A stretch of 64,000 bases of DNA. Origin: Microgenomates group bacterium GW2011_GWC1_46_15 (GTDB lineage: Bacteria > Patescibacteria > Microgenomatia > UBA1400 > UBA12028). Below are positions 41,869 through 50,881 of this stretch, one piece after another. Under the pieces are notes generated by a model. It was not told the origin of the DNA and did no database searches. It saw only the letters and a list, made by a program, of their open reading frames with translations. Position 1 is the first letter of the stretch. Every line of letters begins with the position of its first letter. The stretch lies in contig LCLX01000004.1 of the NCBI GenBank assembly GCA_001002285.1, positions 1 through 64,000 on the forward strand, read 5' to 3'. The translations under genes and the position numbers were made by a program.

Positions 41869-42231
41869 TCATGCGCTCTCGATGTTTTGAATATGCGACA
41901 CGACTTTTCCCCGAGCAACGCCGATTACGTCAAGCTGGACTGTTTTGAAGTGTACTCGCTGGCTATACAGGTCATGCAGAAGGAGTGCGATACACCGCCG
42001 CAACTTCAGTAATTTGAGTGGTGTTACCGCCAGTTCCGGCTCAATCTGCGAGAAGTATCCCTGCGATTTGACCTCCACGACAACGAGCGCGCCGTCTTTT
42101 TCGGCAACAATATCAAGTTCTCCATACCGGAAATGAAGATTTGTTGCACGGATGGTATACCCGCGCTTCCGCAAATACTCGACGACAATAGCTTCACCGC
42201 GTTTTCCGCGGTCAACAGTGTTTGAAATCAT
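41869..42231 (-). CDS. YraN family protein (UPF0102)
   Basis: An endonuclease-like fold of unknown cellular role. RGKRGEAIVVEYLRKRGY and GELDIVAEKDGALVVVEVKS show the conserved E...D...ExK pattern of restriction-endonuclease-like proteins. 120 residues, normal. It follows rplS by 6 nt and is probably in the same transcript. Confidence 0.92.
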   Translation of the reverse strand: MISNTVDRGKRGEAIVVEYLRKRGYTIRATNLHFRYGELDIVAEKDGALVVVEVKSQGYFSQIEPELAVTPLKLLKLRRCIALLLHDLYSQRVHFKTVQLDVIGVARGKVVSHIQNIESA

Positions 42232-42237
42232 ACAAAG

Positions 42238-42591
42238 TTATGTAGTCGCAGGAGCTTCGGTCTCAAGGTTCTGCTTGATGTTTGTCGCGGTCTTTCCCAC
42301 TCTTCCACGCAGGTAATGGAGCTTGGCCCGGCGCACTTTTCCAGCCTTTTTAAGTTCGATGTTCGCGATAAACGGCGCGTCAACGGGGAAAATACGCTCA
42401 ATACCAATGCTATCAGTCCCGATCTTGCGTACGGTAAACATTTTATTGGACTCTCTGTTGTCTACCGCGATCAAAATGCCCTCGAACACCTGGATACGGG
42501 TTTTGTCGCCCTCTTCTTTGATCGAGACGTGTACGCGAATCGTGTCGCCAACCGAAAACTCTTTGTCGTTGTATGTAAGATGGTTTGCCAT
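42238..42591 (-). CDS. rplS: 50S ribosomal protein L19
   Basis: L19 sits at the 30S-50S interface. GDTIRVHVSIKEEG, RIQVFEGILIAV and KKAGKVRRAKLHYLRGRVGK are diagnostic. 117 residues, normal. TGC TACAAT (42608-42600) lies 8 nt before ATG with no Shine-Dalgarno site. The usual partners rpsP, rimM and trmD are not adjacent. Confidence 0.97.
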   Translation of the reverse strand: MANHLTYNDKEFSVGDTIRVHVSIKEEGDKTRIQVFEGILIAVDNRESNKMFTVRKIGTDSIGIERIFPVDAPFIANIELKKAGKVRRAKLHYLRGRVGKTATNIKQNLETEAPATT

Positions 42592-42599
42592 AGGTTGGA

Positions 42600-42608
42600 A
42601 TTGTAGCA
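42600..42608 (-). promoter_or_regulatory. Extended -10 promoter of rplS
   Basis: TGC TACAAT on the minus strand, 8 nt before the start codon; same sequence as the lysS promoter. Confidence 0.55.
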
Positions 42609-42620
42609 GATCAGGCGAAT

Positions 42621-43217
42621 CTAGACAAGATTGTAAAATACAGCGATTTCGCGCGCGCTCATCCCAAGCGATGTAAGGTGCTTTTTGATGACTGTGTCGC
42701 TAATGTGTTGTTTTTTCCACGAACGCTTCAACAGGGTCATGGTCTCGCGGATTTCGTGCGGGAAAATGATCCATTCGCTCGAGTTAAACCCGTAGTAGTC
42801 GGGAACAAACGATGTCCAGCTTTTAATCGCGACCGTTGCAGTTTTTACTGTTTTTGCGCCATGCATCTTGATGTATTTTTTGGCAAGTACAAGCGTTTCA
42901 CCGGAGTCCGCGACGTCGTCAAAAATCAAAATCCGCTCGTTTTGAATGGTAATGGGAAGCGACTGCGTAATAACCGGTGTTTTTTGTGTTGAAGCGATGC
43001 CGGTGTAAAAGGAAATTTGAATGGAACTCAACTCTTTAACGCCAAGATAGTCGCAGAGTGTGCGCGACCACGTGAGTCCGCCTTTGGCCAATGCAACCAC
43101 GCGGTCAAACTTTTCCTTCTTTTTGATGATTTTTTCCGCAATTTGCAGTAACTGCTCGTTTGTTTCTTCCCAGCTTAGTGTTAAGTATTTTTGCCCATAA
43201 ATCGTGTGTTTTTTCAT
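42621..43217 (-). CDS. Phosphoribosyltransferase family protein
   Basis: A type I PRTase fold: the PRPP loop ILIFDDVADSGETL (about residues 94-107) holds the DD pair that binds the ribose, and VALAKGGL near residue 42 is the pyrophosphate loop. 198 residues and the sequence around the hood suggest a purine PRTase (xanthine or hypoxanthine type), but the base is not certain. The start overlaps the pyrG stop in ATGA. Confidence 0.85.
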   Translation of the reverse strand: MKKHTIYGQKYLTLSWEETNEQLLQIAEKIIKKKEKFDRVVALAKGGLTWSRTLCDYLGVKELSSIQISFYTGIASTQKTPVITQSLPITIQNERILIFDDVADSGETLVLAKKYIKMHGAKTVKTATVAIKSWTSFVPDYYGFNSSEWIIFPHEIRETMTLLKRSWKKQHISDTVIKKHLTSLGMSAREIAVFYNLV

Positions 43218-44875
43218 GCTGATCTTTTTTTCTTTGATGCCCCCATAAACGCGACAAACATCGGATGCGGTTTGAGCGGGCGTGATTTGTACTCCGGATG
43301 TCCCTGTGTACCAATAAAAAACGGGTGCATGGACGGCGGCAGTTCAATCATCTCAACCAAGTTTTCCTTGACTGATCTTCCGGAAATGACCAAGCCCGCT
43401 TTTTCCAGTTCCTCAGCGTACTCATCGTTAAACTCATATCTGTGCCGGTGCCGTTCGGAAATCAAGTCTTTACCGTAAATACTGTGCGCGAGCGTTCCGG
43501 GTTTGAGTTTGCACTCCCACGCGCCCAACCGCATCGTGCCACCGTACGCGCGGTTTTCCAAAATGCGCTTTTGTGTTGGAATCATGTGCACAACAGGATG
43601 CGGACTGTGCGGATCAACTTCCTGCGACTGCGCGTCTTTCCACCCAAGCACGTTGCGGGCAAACTCAACGACTGCCAGCTGCATGCCGTAGCACAAGCCC
43701 AAGTACGGAATTTTGTGTGTACGCGCGTACTCAATCGCGATAATTTTTCCTTCAACGCCACGGCTACCCCACCCGATGGGAACAACAATGCCATCAAGTT
43801 CTTCCAGCACTTTTTTGACTTCCTCGCTTGCCATTTTTTCCAGTTTTTCGCTGTTAATCCAGTGAATTTCCGGTGTTACTTTGACAGGAAGTGCGGCGTG
43901 TTGAATGGCGTCGTACAGCGCAGCATATGAGTCGCGAAGTTGATACTCACCGGTTGCCAAGTACTTGCCGATCACACCGATCTTGACCGATGGATGGTGC
44001 GCTTTCAGACTTTTAATCATGTTTTTCCACGGCGCAATAGCAAGCGATTTTGTGGGCAAATGGAGTGATTTCAGAATCTTTGCGTCAAACTTTTGATTCG
44101 CAAAAAGCAATGGCACTTCGTAGACAGACGGAACGTCGGGATTAGCGATAATATGATCGGGTTTCACGTTGCAAAACAGCGCGAACCGTTCGCGACGGCG
44201 CTCATCTAACGGGGTTTCCGATCGTGCAACAATAAAATCCGGCTGAATGCCCATTGAGTTTAACCGCTGGACGGAAAGTTGTGTGGGTTTTGTTTTTGGC
44301 TCACCAATATGTGGCGGTGTTGGCAAGTAGCTCACGTGGATATGAATAACTTTTTCGTTGTTGCGGTATTCAAGAATGCGTGACGCTTCGTAGTACAGCA
44401 CGTTCAAGTACTCGCCCGCCGTTCCACCAAGCTCAGTAATAATGATTTCGGCGTTTTCGTTTTTGCCGGCTTCAGTAATACGACGGATGATTTCGTCACA
44501 CACATGGGGCATTTCTACATCCTCGCCGTTGTATCCAAACGCGCGCTCACGGTCAATCACGGTTTTGTAAATCTGGCCCATTGTGATGAAGTTGTTCCTG
44601 CTCATGTTTTGATCGAGGAACTTTTCGTATGTACCTAAGTCCATATCGGTTTCGGTACCGTCTTCGCACAAGAACGGATCGCCGTGTTCAATGGGGTTAA
44701 TGAGACCGGAATCAATGTTGAGATAGTTTTCGCACTTCACGATTGTGACACGGTATCCACGCGCTTTGAGCAGAAAAGCAATCGAGGCCGTGGTAATGCC
44801 TTTGCCCAAAGAAGAGAGGACGCCACCGGAAACGAAGATAAACTTTGGAGAAAATGAAGACGTCTTTTGCGGCAT
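43214..44875 (-). CDS. pyrG: CTP synthase
   Basis: Makes CTP from UTP, ATP and glutamine. Residues 1-270 form the synthetase domain (SGGVLSSLGKGITTAS P-loop start; CEDGTETDMDLGTYE). Residues 290-553 form the class I glutamine amidotransferase domain, with the nucleophile Cys in LGLCYGMQL (usual form GICLGMQ) and His/Glu in GHPEYKSRP. Full length. TATAAT ends 5 nt before ATG, so the mRNA is probably leaderless. Coupled to the phosphoribosyltransferase gene. Confidence 0.97.
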   Translation of the reverse strand: MPQKTSSFSPKFIFVSGGVLSSLGKGITTASIAFLLKARGYRVTIVKCENYLNIDSGLINPIEHGDPFLCEDGTETDMDLGTYEKFLDQNMSRNNFITMGQIYKTVIDRERAFGYNGEDVEMPHVCDEIIRRITEAGKNENAEIIITELGGTAGEYLNVLYYEASRILEYRNNEKVIHIHVSYLPTPPHIGEPKTKPTQLSVQRLNSMGIQPDFIVARSETPLDERRRERFALFCNVKPDHIIANPDVPSVYEVPLLFANQKFDAKILKSLHLPTKSLAIAPWKNMIKSLKAHHPSVKIGVIGKYLATGEYQLRDSYAALYDAIQHAALPVKVTPEIHWINSEKLEKMASEEVKKVLEELDGIVVPIGWGSRGVEGKIIAIEYARTHKIPYLGLCYGMQLAVVEFARNVLGWKDAQSQEVDPHSPHPVVHMIPTQKRILENRAYGGTMRLGAWECKLKPGTLAHSIYGKDLISERHRHRYEFNDEYAEELEKAGLVISGRSVKENLVEMIELPPSMHPFFIGTQGHPEYKSRPLKPHPMFVAFMGASKKKRSA

Positions 44876-44880
44876 AGGCG

Positions 44881-44910
44881 ATTATACCGTATGAATCAAA
44901 GAGTTGACAA
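44881..44910 (-). promoter_or_regulatory. Promoter of pyrG
   Basis: On the minus strand TTGTCA (44910-44905) and TATAAT (44886-44881) are 18 nt apart; the -10 ends 5 nt before ATG. Confidence 0.6.
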
Positions 44911-44934
44911 GGGGAAAATTATCAGAGATAAATA

Positions 44935-45276
44935 ATGGATATGTCCAGAACAGATCAAGGCTTTGATGGTGATGATGAGCCCGTGCTCGATCAATATGCT
45001 ATTGCTGTAGAACAATATACCGAGATAAAAGCTCACATTTTTCATCTTTGGAATACGGTACCTCCAGTTGACGGCGATCACCAAGAACTTGCGCGTTTTC
45101 GGGAAGAGGTATTAAGGGTTTCCAATATCGTTATTCCCACCATAAGGGGTGAGTTACAAGTAGTAGATCCTTTGAGTTTGACCAAAATTCAACAAAATAT
45201 TCGAACTGCAGCACTACATGATCTCGAGGTAATGAGTGAACAACTCTACAATCTTTTGCGATCCCTACCCAAGTAA
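44935..45276 (+). CDS. Unknown 113-aa acidic helical protein
   Basis: No known family. It is acidic at the N-terminus (DQGFDGDDEPVLD) and otherwise helical. No Shine-Dalgarno site is visible. Divergent from pyrG; its last 12 nt overlap the end of dnaE. Confidence 0.5.
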   Translation: MDMSRTDQGFDGDDEPVLDQYAIAVEQYTEIKAHIFHLWNTVPPVDGDHQELARFREEVLRVSNIVIPTIRGELQVVDPLSLTKIQQNIRTAALHDLEVMSEQLYNLLRSLPK

Positions 45277-48200
45277 TTTTTTCACTTTTTCTTGCAGTTC
45301 CTCATCCCATTTCACTCCGTATGGCAGTTTCATCCGCTTTGGTTCCCCGCCGTTGGGAATAATCAAAATCATTGTGTTATCACCGGGATGCGCTTTTAAT
45401 ACCTTGCCCAGCTCGACCAACGTTTCTCTTGGTGTTCCGCGCGGAATTTCCAATTCTTTTGTATTGGCACCAGTTTGTGTGAGATCTTCGTCAACATCGG
45501 GCGCTTTCACGACATCGGCAAAGAACGTTGGTTTTTCTTCACGCTCTTCTAACTTTCCCTTAATCAACACGATGGTATCTTTTTTCAAAAACTCTCTTGC
45601 TAACGAAAACGCCCGGGGGAACACCACGAACTCAATTGTTCCCGTTCCGTCATCCAACGTCCCAAATCCCATTTCACGGCCATCTTTTTTTGTGGTGACA
45701 CCGCGCCATTGTGTGATGATCCCTCCGAGCCAAATCACCGTGTCGTGGTGTACACGCACATCAAGTTCGCGAATCGTTTTTGTTGCCGACTTTGAAACGG
45801 CTTTGAGTGCGGAGGCCATCGGATGCTCGGTTAAATAAAACCCAAGCAGTTCTTTTTCAAACGACAACAGTTCGGCCTGCGGGTACTCCTTTATCTGCTT
45901 AAAGCTGTCCTTAATATCGTGGAGTTCTTTTGTTTTTCCACTACTAAAAAGATTTTCCTGCCCATCAACCCCGTTATCATATTTCTGTAGTTTTGTGCGA
46001 ATATCGTCCAACTGCTCCAAAATACTCGCACGGTTGGAAAACTGGTCCATTGCGCCAACGCGTACAAGACACTCTAACACTTTTTTATTGACCCGCCGCG
46101 CATCTACACGGATCAAAAAGTCTGAGAAGCTTGAAAACTTCTTGTGTTTACGGGCTTCCAAAATGGCGTCAATCGCTGCCGTTCCCACGTTTTTAATTGC
46201 GGTAAACCCAAACCGAATTGCCTTATCTTCCAGCGACCTCTTATGTTCCTCAATCGAAAAACCACGCTGGGACATGTTAATATCGGGCGGGAACATCGCG
46301 ATATTCATGCGTTTACACTCGTTGACACCTTGCGAAATCTTCTCCTCACGGTTTGCCGAGCCGGCAGCAGACTCAACCGACAACAATGCAGTCATGTACT
46401 CCACAGGATACCGTACTTTCATGTACGCGGTTTGGTACGCGATCATGGCATACGACGCGGCATGCGCTTTGTTAAATCCATAGCCGGCAAATTTTTCAAT
46501 ATAGCTCCATACTTTTTCGGCAATTTCTTTTGTATATCCTTGTTTAACCGATCGCCGTACAAATTCGTTGCGCTGTTGGTCCATGATCTCTTTTTTCTTT
46601 TTCCCAATCGCACGGCGTAAAATATCCGCTTCACCAAGCGAGTATCCCGCCATCACGTGCGCCACTTCCAACGCCTGCTCTTGGTACACCATGATGCCGT
46701 ACGTTTCTTTTAATACGTGTTCAAGGTCTTTATGCGGATACACGATGCTACTCGGATGATGTTTGCCCTCGATAAAATCGTTGATCAGATCCATTGGACC
46801 CGGGCGGTACAACGCAACCATAGCGGTAATATCGGAAAACGCCGAAGGTTTGAGCGTGCGGGCAACGCGCCGCATACCACCGGACTCAAGCTGGAACACT
46901 CCCGTGGTTTCACCGCTGGAAAGAAGTTTATATACGTCTTTATCGTCAATGGGAATCGTGCTGAGGTCTATCGTTTTTTTCTGTGTCTGCTTCACAATCG
47001 CAACAGCCTCGCCAAGGATCGAAAGGTTGCGTAATCCCAAGAAGTCCATTTTCAGCAGGCCGATCGCATTATCGGCCACGTTGCGGTCAAGCGCCTTCAT
47101 GTCGTACTGCGTAATAATTTTTCCCTCTTTTGCTTCGCGCTGAATTGGTGTGTACTCGGTCAATGGCTTGTCCGAGATCACGATACCTGCGGCGTGCACG
47201 CTTGAGTGCCGTACATTTCCTTCAACTTTCATCGCCAAATCAATCAGTTTTTGGAACTTCGCCTGTTTGTAGTACTCGCGGAGCTCCGGAACGGTATCCA
47301 CAGATTGTTGAATGCCGAAGCCAAACGGAATGAGTTTGGCGATTTTGTCGGGGTCGCTGTACGGCATACCCAACGCACGGCCAATATCGCGTATGGCGGC
47401 TCGAGCTTCCATCGTTCCAAATGTGATAATCTGCGCAACCTTATCCTCACCATATTTTTGCGTGACATAATGAATGACTTCGTCGCGACGAAGATCAGCA
47501 AAGTCCATATCAATATCCGGCGGCGTCGGACGTTCGGGGTTCATGAACCGCTCAAACGGCAATCCGTGCTGGAGTGGATTCATGTTTGTGATGTTCAGAG
47601 AGTACGCGGTAAGCGAGCCGGCGGCAGAGCCTCTTCCTGGGCCAACATAAATACCTTGATTCTTCGCCCAGTTTACAAAGTCCTGCACAATCAAAAAGTA
47701 TGTTGAGAATCCTTTTTTCGTGATGATGTTCAATTCGTAGTCCAACCGTTTTTCTATGTCCGGTGTTACTTCTTTAAACCGTTTTTTCAATCCTTCGTGT
47801 GACATTTTTTTGAGAAGCGATTCGTATGTTTCGTTTTTTGGAAGTGGAAAGTCCGGCAGAATCCAGTTTCCAATGGGAATCTCTACGTTGCACCGTTCGG
47901 CAATTTTCGCGGTATTTGCAATGGCGTCTGGATACTCAATGAACAACTGCTCCATTTCTTTTTGTGTGCGGAGGTAAAAATCCGGCGAGCTGTACATGGA
48001 CAAGCGGTTTTTATCCGAAAGTATTTTCCGCATTTGAACCGCCAGCAACGCGTCTTGGGCTTCCGCATCGTCGGGATTTACATAGTGCACATCATTTGTG
48101 GCAACCAGCGGCAGTCCAAATTCGCGCGAAATTTTTGCCATTTCTTTGCGCATTTCCCCAACCTGTTTAATTTTTGGATGTGCCTGAATTTCAAGAAAAA

Positions 48201-48717
48201 AGTCATCACCAAAAAGATTTGCATATTTTTTAAGTTTTTCAACTGCTTCGTCGCGTTTGTTTTCCATAATCAGCTGGCTAAACTCGCTTTGCAGACAGCC
48301 AGATGTCACGATGATACCCTCGTGGTACTGTTTGAGCAGGTCAAAATCAATGCGGGGTTTGTACGAAAATCCTTCCAAATGTGCGACGGATACGAGTTTC
48401 ATGAGATTTTTATACCCGGTGTAGTTTTTTGCTAGAAGGAGAAGGTGAAACTGGTCGGCGCCCATTCTTGGCTGTTTGTCTAAATGCGAGTGTGTTGCGA
48501 CATACGTTTCCACTCCAATGATTGGCTTAATCCCCTTTTCTTTAGCATAGTTATAAAAATGAATCGCACCGTACATGACGCCGTGATCGGTGATCGCGAG
48601 CGCTTTTTGGCCGTCAGCTTTTGCGCGTTCCAAAAGGGATGGGATTTTGCACAATCCATCGAGTAATGAGTACTCTGTATGGACGTGAAGATGGGTAAAA
48701 CTGTGTGAACTTGCCAT
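45265..48717 (-). CDS. dnaE: DNA polymerase III alpha subunit
   Basis: The replicative polymerase. The PHP domain begins HLHVHTEYSLLDG. The polymerase active site PDIDMDF (about residue 405) carries two of the three catalytic Asp. The helix-hairpin-helix and OB-fold regions follow (VWLGGIITQW near residue 1000). It is DnaE1-like, with no internal 3'-5' exonuclease. 1150 residues from ATG 48717; an in-frame TTG at 48738 is less likely. Confidence 0.97.
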   Translation of the reverse strand: MASSHSFTHLHVHTEYSLLDGLCKIPSLLERAKADGQKALAITDHGVMYGAIHFYNYAKEKGIKPIIGVETYVATHSHLDKQPRMGADQFHLLLLAKNYTGYKNLMKLVSVAHLEGFSYKPRIDFDLLKQYHEGIIVTSGCLQSEFSQLIMENKRDEAVEKLKKYANLFGDDFFLEIQAHPKIKQVGEMRKEMAKISREFGLPLVATNDVHYVNPDDAEAQDALLAVQMRKILSDKNRLSMYSSPDFYLRTQKEMEQLFIEYPDAIANTAKIAERCNVEIPIGNWILPDFPLPKNETYESLLKKMSHEGLKKRFKEVTPDIEKRLDYELNIITKKGFSTYFLIVQDFVNWAKNQGIYVGPGRGSAAGSLTAYSLNITNMNPLQHGLPFERFMNPERPTPPDIDMDFADLRRDEVIHYVTQKYGEDKVAQIITFGTMEARAAIRDIGRALGMPYSDPDKIAKLIPFGFGIQQSVDTVPELREYYKQAKFQKLIDLAMKVEGNVRHSSVHAAGIVISDKPLTEYTPIQREAKEGKIITQYDMKALDRNVADNAIGLLKMDFLGLRNLSILGEAVAIVKQTQKKTIDLSTIPIDDKDVYKLLSSGETTGVFQLESGGMRRVARTLKPSAFSDITAMVALYRPGPMDLINDFIEGKHHPSSIVYPHKDLEHVLKETYGIMVYQEQALEVAHVMAGYSLGEADILRRAIGKKKKEIMDQQRNEFVRRSVKQGYTKEIAEKVWSYIEKFAGYGFNKAHAASYAMIAYQTAYMKVRYPVEYMTALLSVESAAGSANREEKISQGVNECKRMNIAMFPPDINMSQRGFSIEEHKRSLEDKAIRFGFTAIKNVGTAAIDAILEARKHKKFSSFSDFLIRVDARRVNKKVLECLVRVGAMDQFSNRASILEQLDDIRTKLQKYDNGVDGQENLFSSGKTKELHDIKDSFKQIKEYPQAELLSFEKELLGFYLTEHPMASALKAVSKSATKTIRELDVRVHHDTVIWLGGIITQWRGVTTKKDGREMGFGTLDDGTGTIEFVVFPRAFSLAREFLKKDTIVLIKGKLEEREEKPTFFADVVKAPDVDEDLTQTGANTKELEIPRGTPRETLVELGKVLKAHPGDNTMILIIPNGGEPKRMKLPYGVKWDEELQEKVKKLLG

Positions 48718-48774
48718 GCTGGAGCTAGTGTAACGCAAAAAAGGCGAAGGGGGAAGGGAAAATGGAGTTTGGTG

Positions 48775-48780
48775 TATAAT
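48775..48780 (+). promoter_or_regulatory. -10 box of the gene at 48813
   Basis: TATAAT, followed by a leader with GGAGGAA directly before ATG 48813. Confidence 0.5.
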
Positions 48781-48812
48781 GGACGCACGTATCAGTGATT
48801 TTTGGAGGAAGT

Positions 48813-49235
48813 ATGGTATTTAATCCAAGCGAAATGAAAGCGAAAACATATCCAGAAACGTCTGCAGATCAGGCGTATAGAGAACTTCAAGATGTTTTGG
48901 CTGGACAAGCAGAACAGGCTCCGCCACAGGTGCGTAAAGCGCATGCCGATCGTGCAAAAACTTCGGGGCCTCATTATGTTCAATTTAACGATAACCGATA
49001 TTTTGCTCATCCGATTGGAGATTATGGCGTTTATGACCTCACTCAAAGGCGTGTTTTGAGTTTGAAAAAAGATTATGAAGTTATTACGAATAGACCAAAG
49101 CGTATTAGTGTAAAGTATCGTGACCCTAAGACTGGTGAGTTAAAGATTGGGAATACGGGATACTTTATTCTTGTGCGAGATCTTCACGAAACACCTGGAA
49201 GTGTTGGAGAATTTTTAATGTTCTTTATGAGATAG
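48813..49235 (+). CDS. Unknown 140-aa protein
   Basis: ATG 48813 has a strong GGAGGAA ribosome site, so the six extra in-frame codons from 48795 are rejected. The first third is helical; the rest is beta-rich (YVQFNDNRYFAHPIGDYGVYDL; ISVKYRDPKTGELKIG). No known family. Like its neighbours at 25352 and 49294, it is a single gene with a -10 box and a consensus ribosome site. Confidence 0.6.
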   Translation: MVFNPSEMKAKTYPETSADQAYRELQDVLAGQAEQAPPQVRKAHADRAKTSGPHYVQFNDNRYFAHPIGDYGVYDLTQRRVLSLKKDYEVITNRPKRISVKYRDPKTGELKIGNTGYFILVRDLHETPGSVGEFLMFFMR

Positions 49236-49293
49236 TGTTTAGAGGCTGTGTTATAATGCGATATATTAACATTTTTTTCCCAAGGAGGATAGT

Positions 49294-49537
49294 ATGAGTG
49301 AAGCTGTTCGTGGTATAGCATTTGTCCTTGCCAACGCGGAGAAATCAATGCTTTCTCTTGCTCGTGATAATCGCGAAGCGATAGCAAGCGTATACTATAC
49401 TTATTGAGGGTTATCGACGAACCATTTCTTCAACAACATTCTCACCTAAAGCAATGATCGCTGCTTTAGACGCAGAAATGGAGGATCTGGGGTTTAAACC
49501 CGATCCAGCAACTGGAAATTATGTGAGATTTCGTTAG
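49294..49537 (+). pseudogene. Small gene with a +1 frame change at TAT-TGA
   Basis: The frame from ATG 49294, behind AAGGAGG and a TGT TATAAT box (49249-49257), encodes 37 residues (MSEAVRGIAFVLANAEK start) and stops at TGA 49405. Skipping one T continues with EGYRRTISSTTF and runs 43 more codons to TAG 49537, giving an 80-residue protein ending NYVRFR. Both halves have normal codon content. The site lies in a TATAC tandem repeat, so an indel is plausible. No family is recognised. Confidence 0.5.
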
Positions 49538-50880
49538 TATTTCGATGAGAACATTCGTACAAGAATGCTTGAAAGCAACTTTGGACTCACTTTCTTCCCC
49601 AACTTTTTACTTACCATGCCAATCAGGAATCCAATGACCTGTGTTTTTCCTGCTTTGTAATCCGCAACTGCTTTTGGTTGCTCTTCTAAAACCGCGGAAA
49701 CGGCTGACTCTAACTCTTTTGGATCAACTTCGTCTTTTGTATATGTATTTGCCAATATTTCTAACACATGTTCCGTTTTAACCTGACGGATATCTAATTT
49801 TCTGTTGATAATCACGCTGGCAACTTGATTTGGCTCAAATCCTTTTCCTTTGGCGGCAGTAAACAATGTTTCCAGTGTTGATAAGGGGAACTCTGAACTA
49901 CTGAGTAGCTGTGCAAACTCCGGTTTTATTCCCAAATCTTCGAGTTTTTTAATTTTTTCTTCTGGCAACATCGGCAGTTCTGCGCGTAGTTTTTCAACAT
50001 ATTTTGCATCAAACGTCATGGGTGGCAAATCAGGATCCGGAAAGTACCGATAGTCTTCTGCGTTCTCTTTTGACCGCTGAACAATTGTTGTTCTTTTTTC
50101 CTCGTTCCATCCGCGCGTTTCCTGAGCGGGGATTTTTTTATCGTTCAACAACGCATCTTGCCGTGCAATCTCAAACGTAATTGCGTGTTCAAGAAAACGA
50201 AACGAATTGATATTTTTGACTTCGACTTTGTAGTTCGGCAGAACATTTGGATCATCGGCCAAAGAAATATTAGCCTCCAACCGCATTGAGCCTTTTTCCA
50301 TGTCGGCATCAGAAATTTCGAGTGTGCGGACAATTTCGTGGATTTGTTTCGCGTATGCCTTTGCATGTTCAGCAGAGTGAATATCCGGCTCAGTCACAAT
50401 TTCCACTAACGGTACACCAGAACGGTTGAAATCAATCAATGACACACGCTTACCATCAATCGTCGTGTGCTGAAGTTTTCCCGTATCCTCTTCCAAATGC
50501 ACGCGATGAATACGCACATCGCCAAGTTCAGTATGGACAACGCCGTTTTCGCACAACGGCTGATCGTACTGCGAAATCTGATATCCTTTCGCAAGATCAG
50601 GGTAAAAATAGTGCTTCCGGTCGAACTTACTAAACAACGCAACCTTGCATCCCAGAGCGAGCCCGAGCTTGATTGTCCACTCAACGGCTTTTTTATTCGC
50701 CACCGGCAAACCACCAGGCATTCCTAAACACACGGGGCACGTGTATGTATTGGGCGCGGGCGCGTGGAACGGGTCGTTGGCACATCCACAAAACATTTTG
50801 GATGCCGTTTTTAACTCAACGTGAACTTCCATGCCGATGATTGGTGTACGCCTTGTGTGTTTTTGTGTTGGTTCAGCCAT
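49534..50880 (-). CDS. gatB: Aspartyl/glutamyl-tRNA amidotransferase subunit B
   Basis: Activates and amidates Glu-tRNA-Gln or Asp-tRNA-Asn within GatCAB. GMEVHVELKTASKMFCGC and CPVCLGMPGGLPVANKKAVE supply the start of the cradle domain and Zn-binding Cys. The C-terminal helical and YqeY-like tail domains are present. 448 residues is slightly short of the usual 475. It lies 1 nt after gatA. Confidence 0.96.
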   Translation of the reverse strand: MAEPTQKHTRRTPIIGMEVHVELKTASKMFCGCANDPFHAPAPNTYTCPVCLGMPGGLPVANKKAVEWTIKLGLALGCKVALFSKFDRKHYFYPDLAKGYQISQYDQPLCENGVVHTELGDVRIHRVHLEEDTGKLQHTTIDGKRVSLIDFNRSGVPLVEIVTEPDIHSAEHAKAYAKQIHEIVRTLEISDADMEKGSMRLEANISLADDPNVLPNYKVEVKNINSFRFLEHAITFEIARQDALLNDKKIPAQETRGWNEEKRTTIVQRSKENAEDYRYFPDPDLPPMTFDAKYVEKLRAELPMLPEEKIKKLEDLGIKPEFAQLLSSSEFPLSTLETLFTAAKGKGFEPNQVASVIINRKLDIRQVKTEHVLEILANTYTKDEVDPKELESAVSAVLEEQPKAVADYKAGKTQVIGFLIGMVSKKLGKKVSPKLLSSILVRMFSSKY

Positions 50881-50881
50881 A

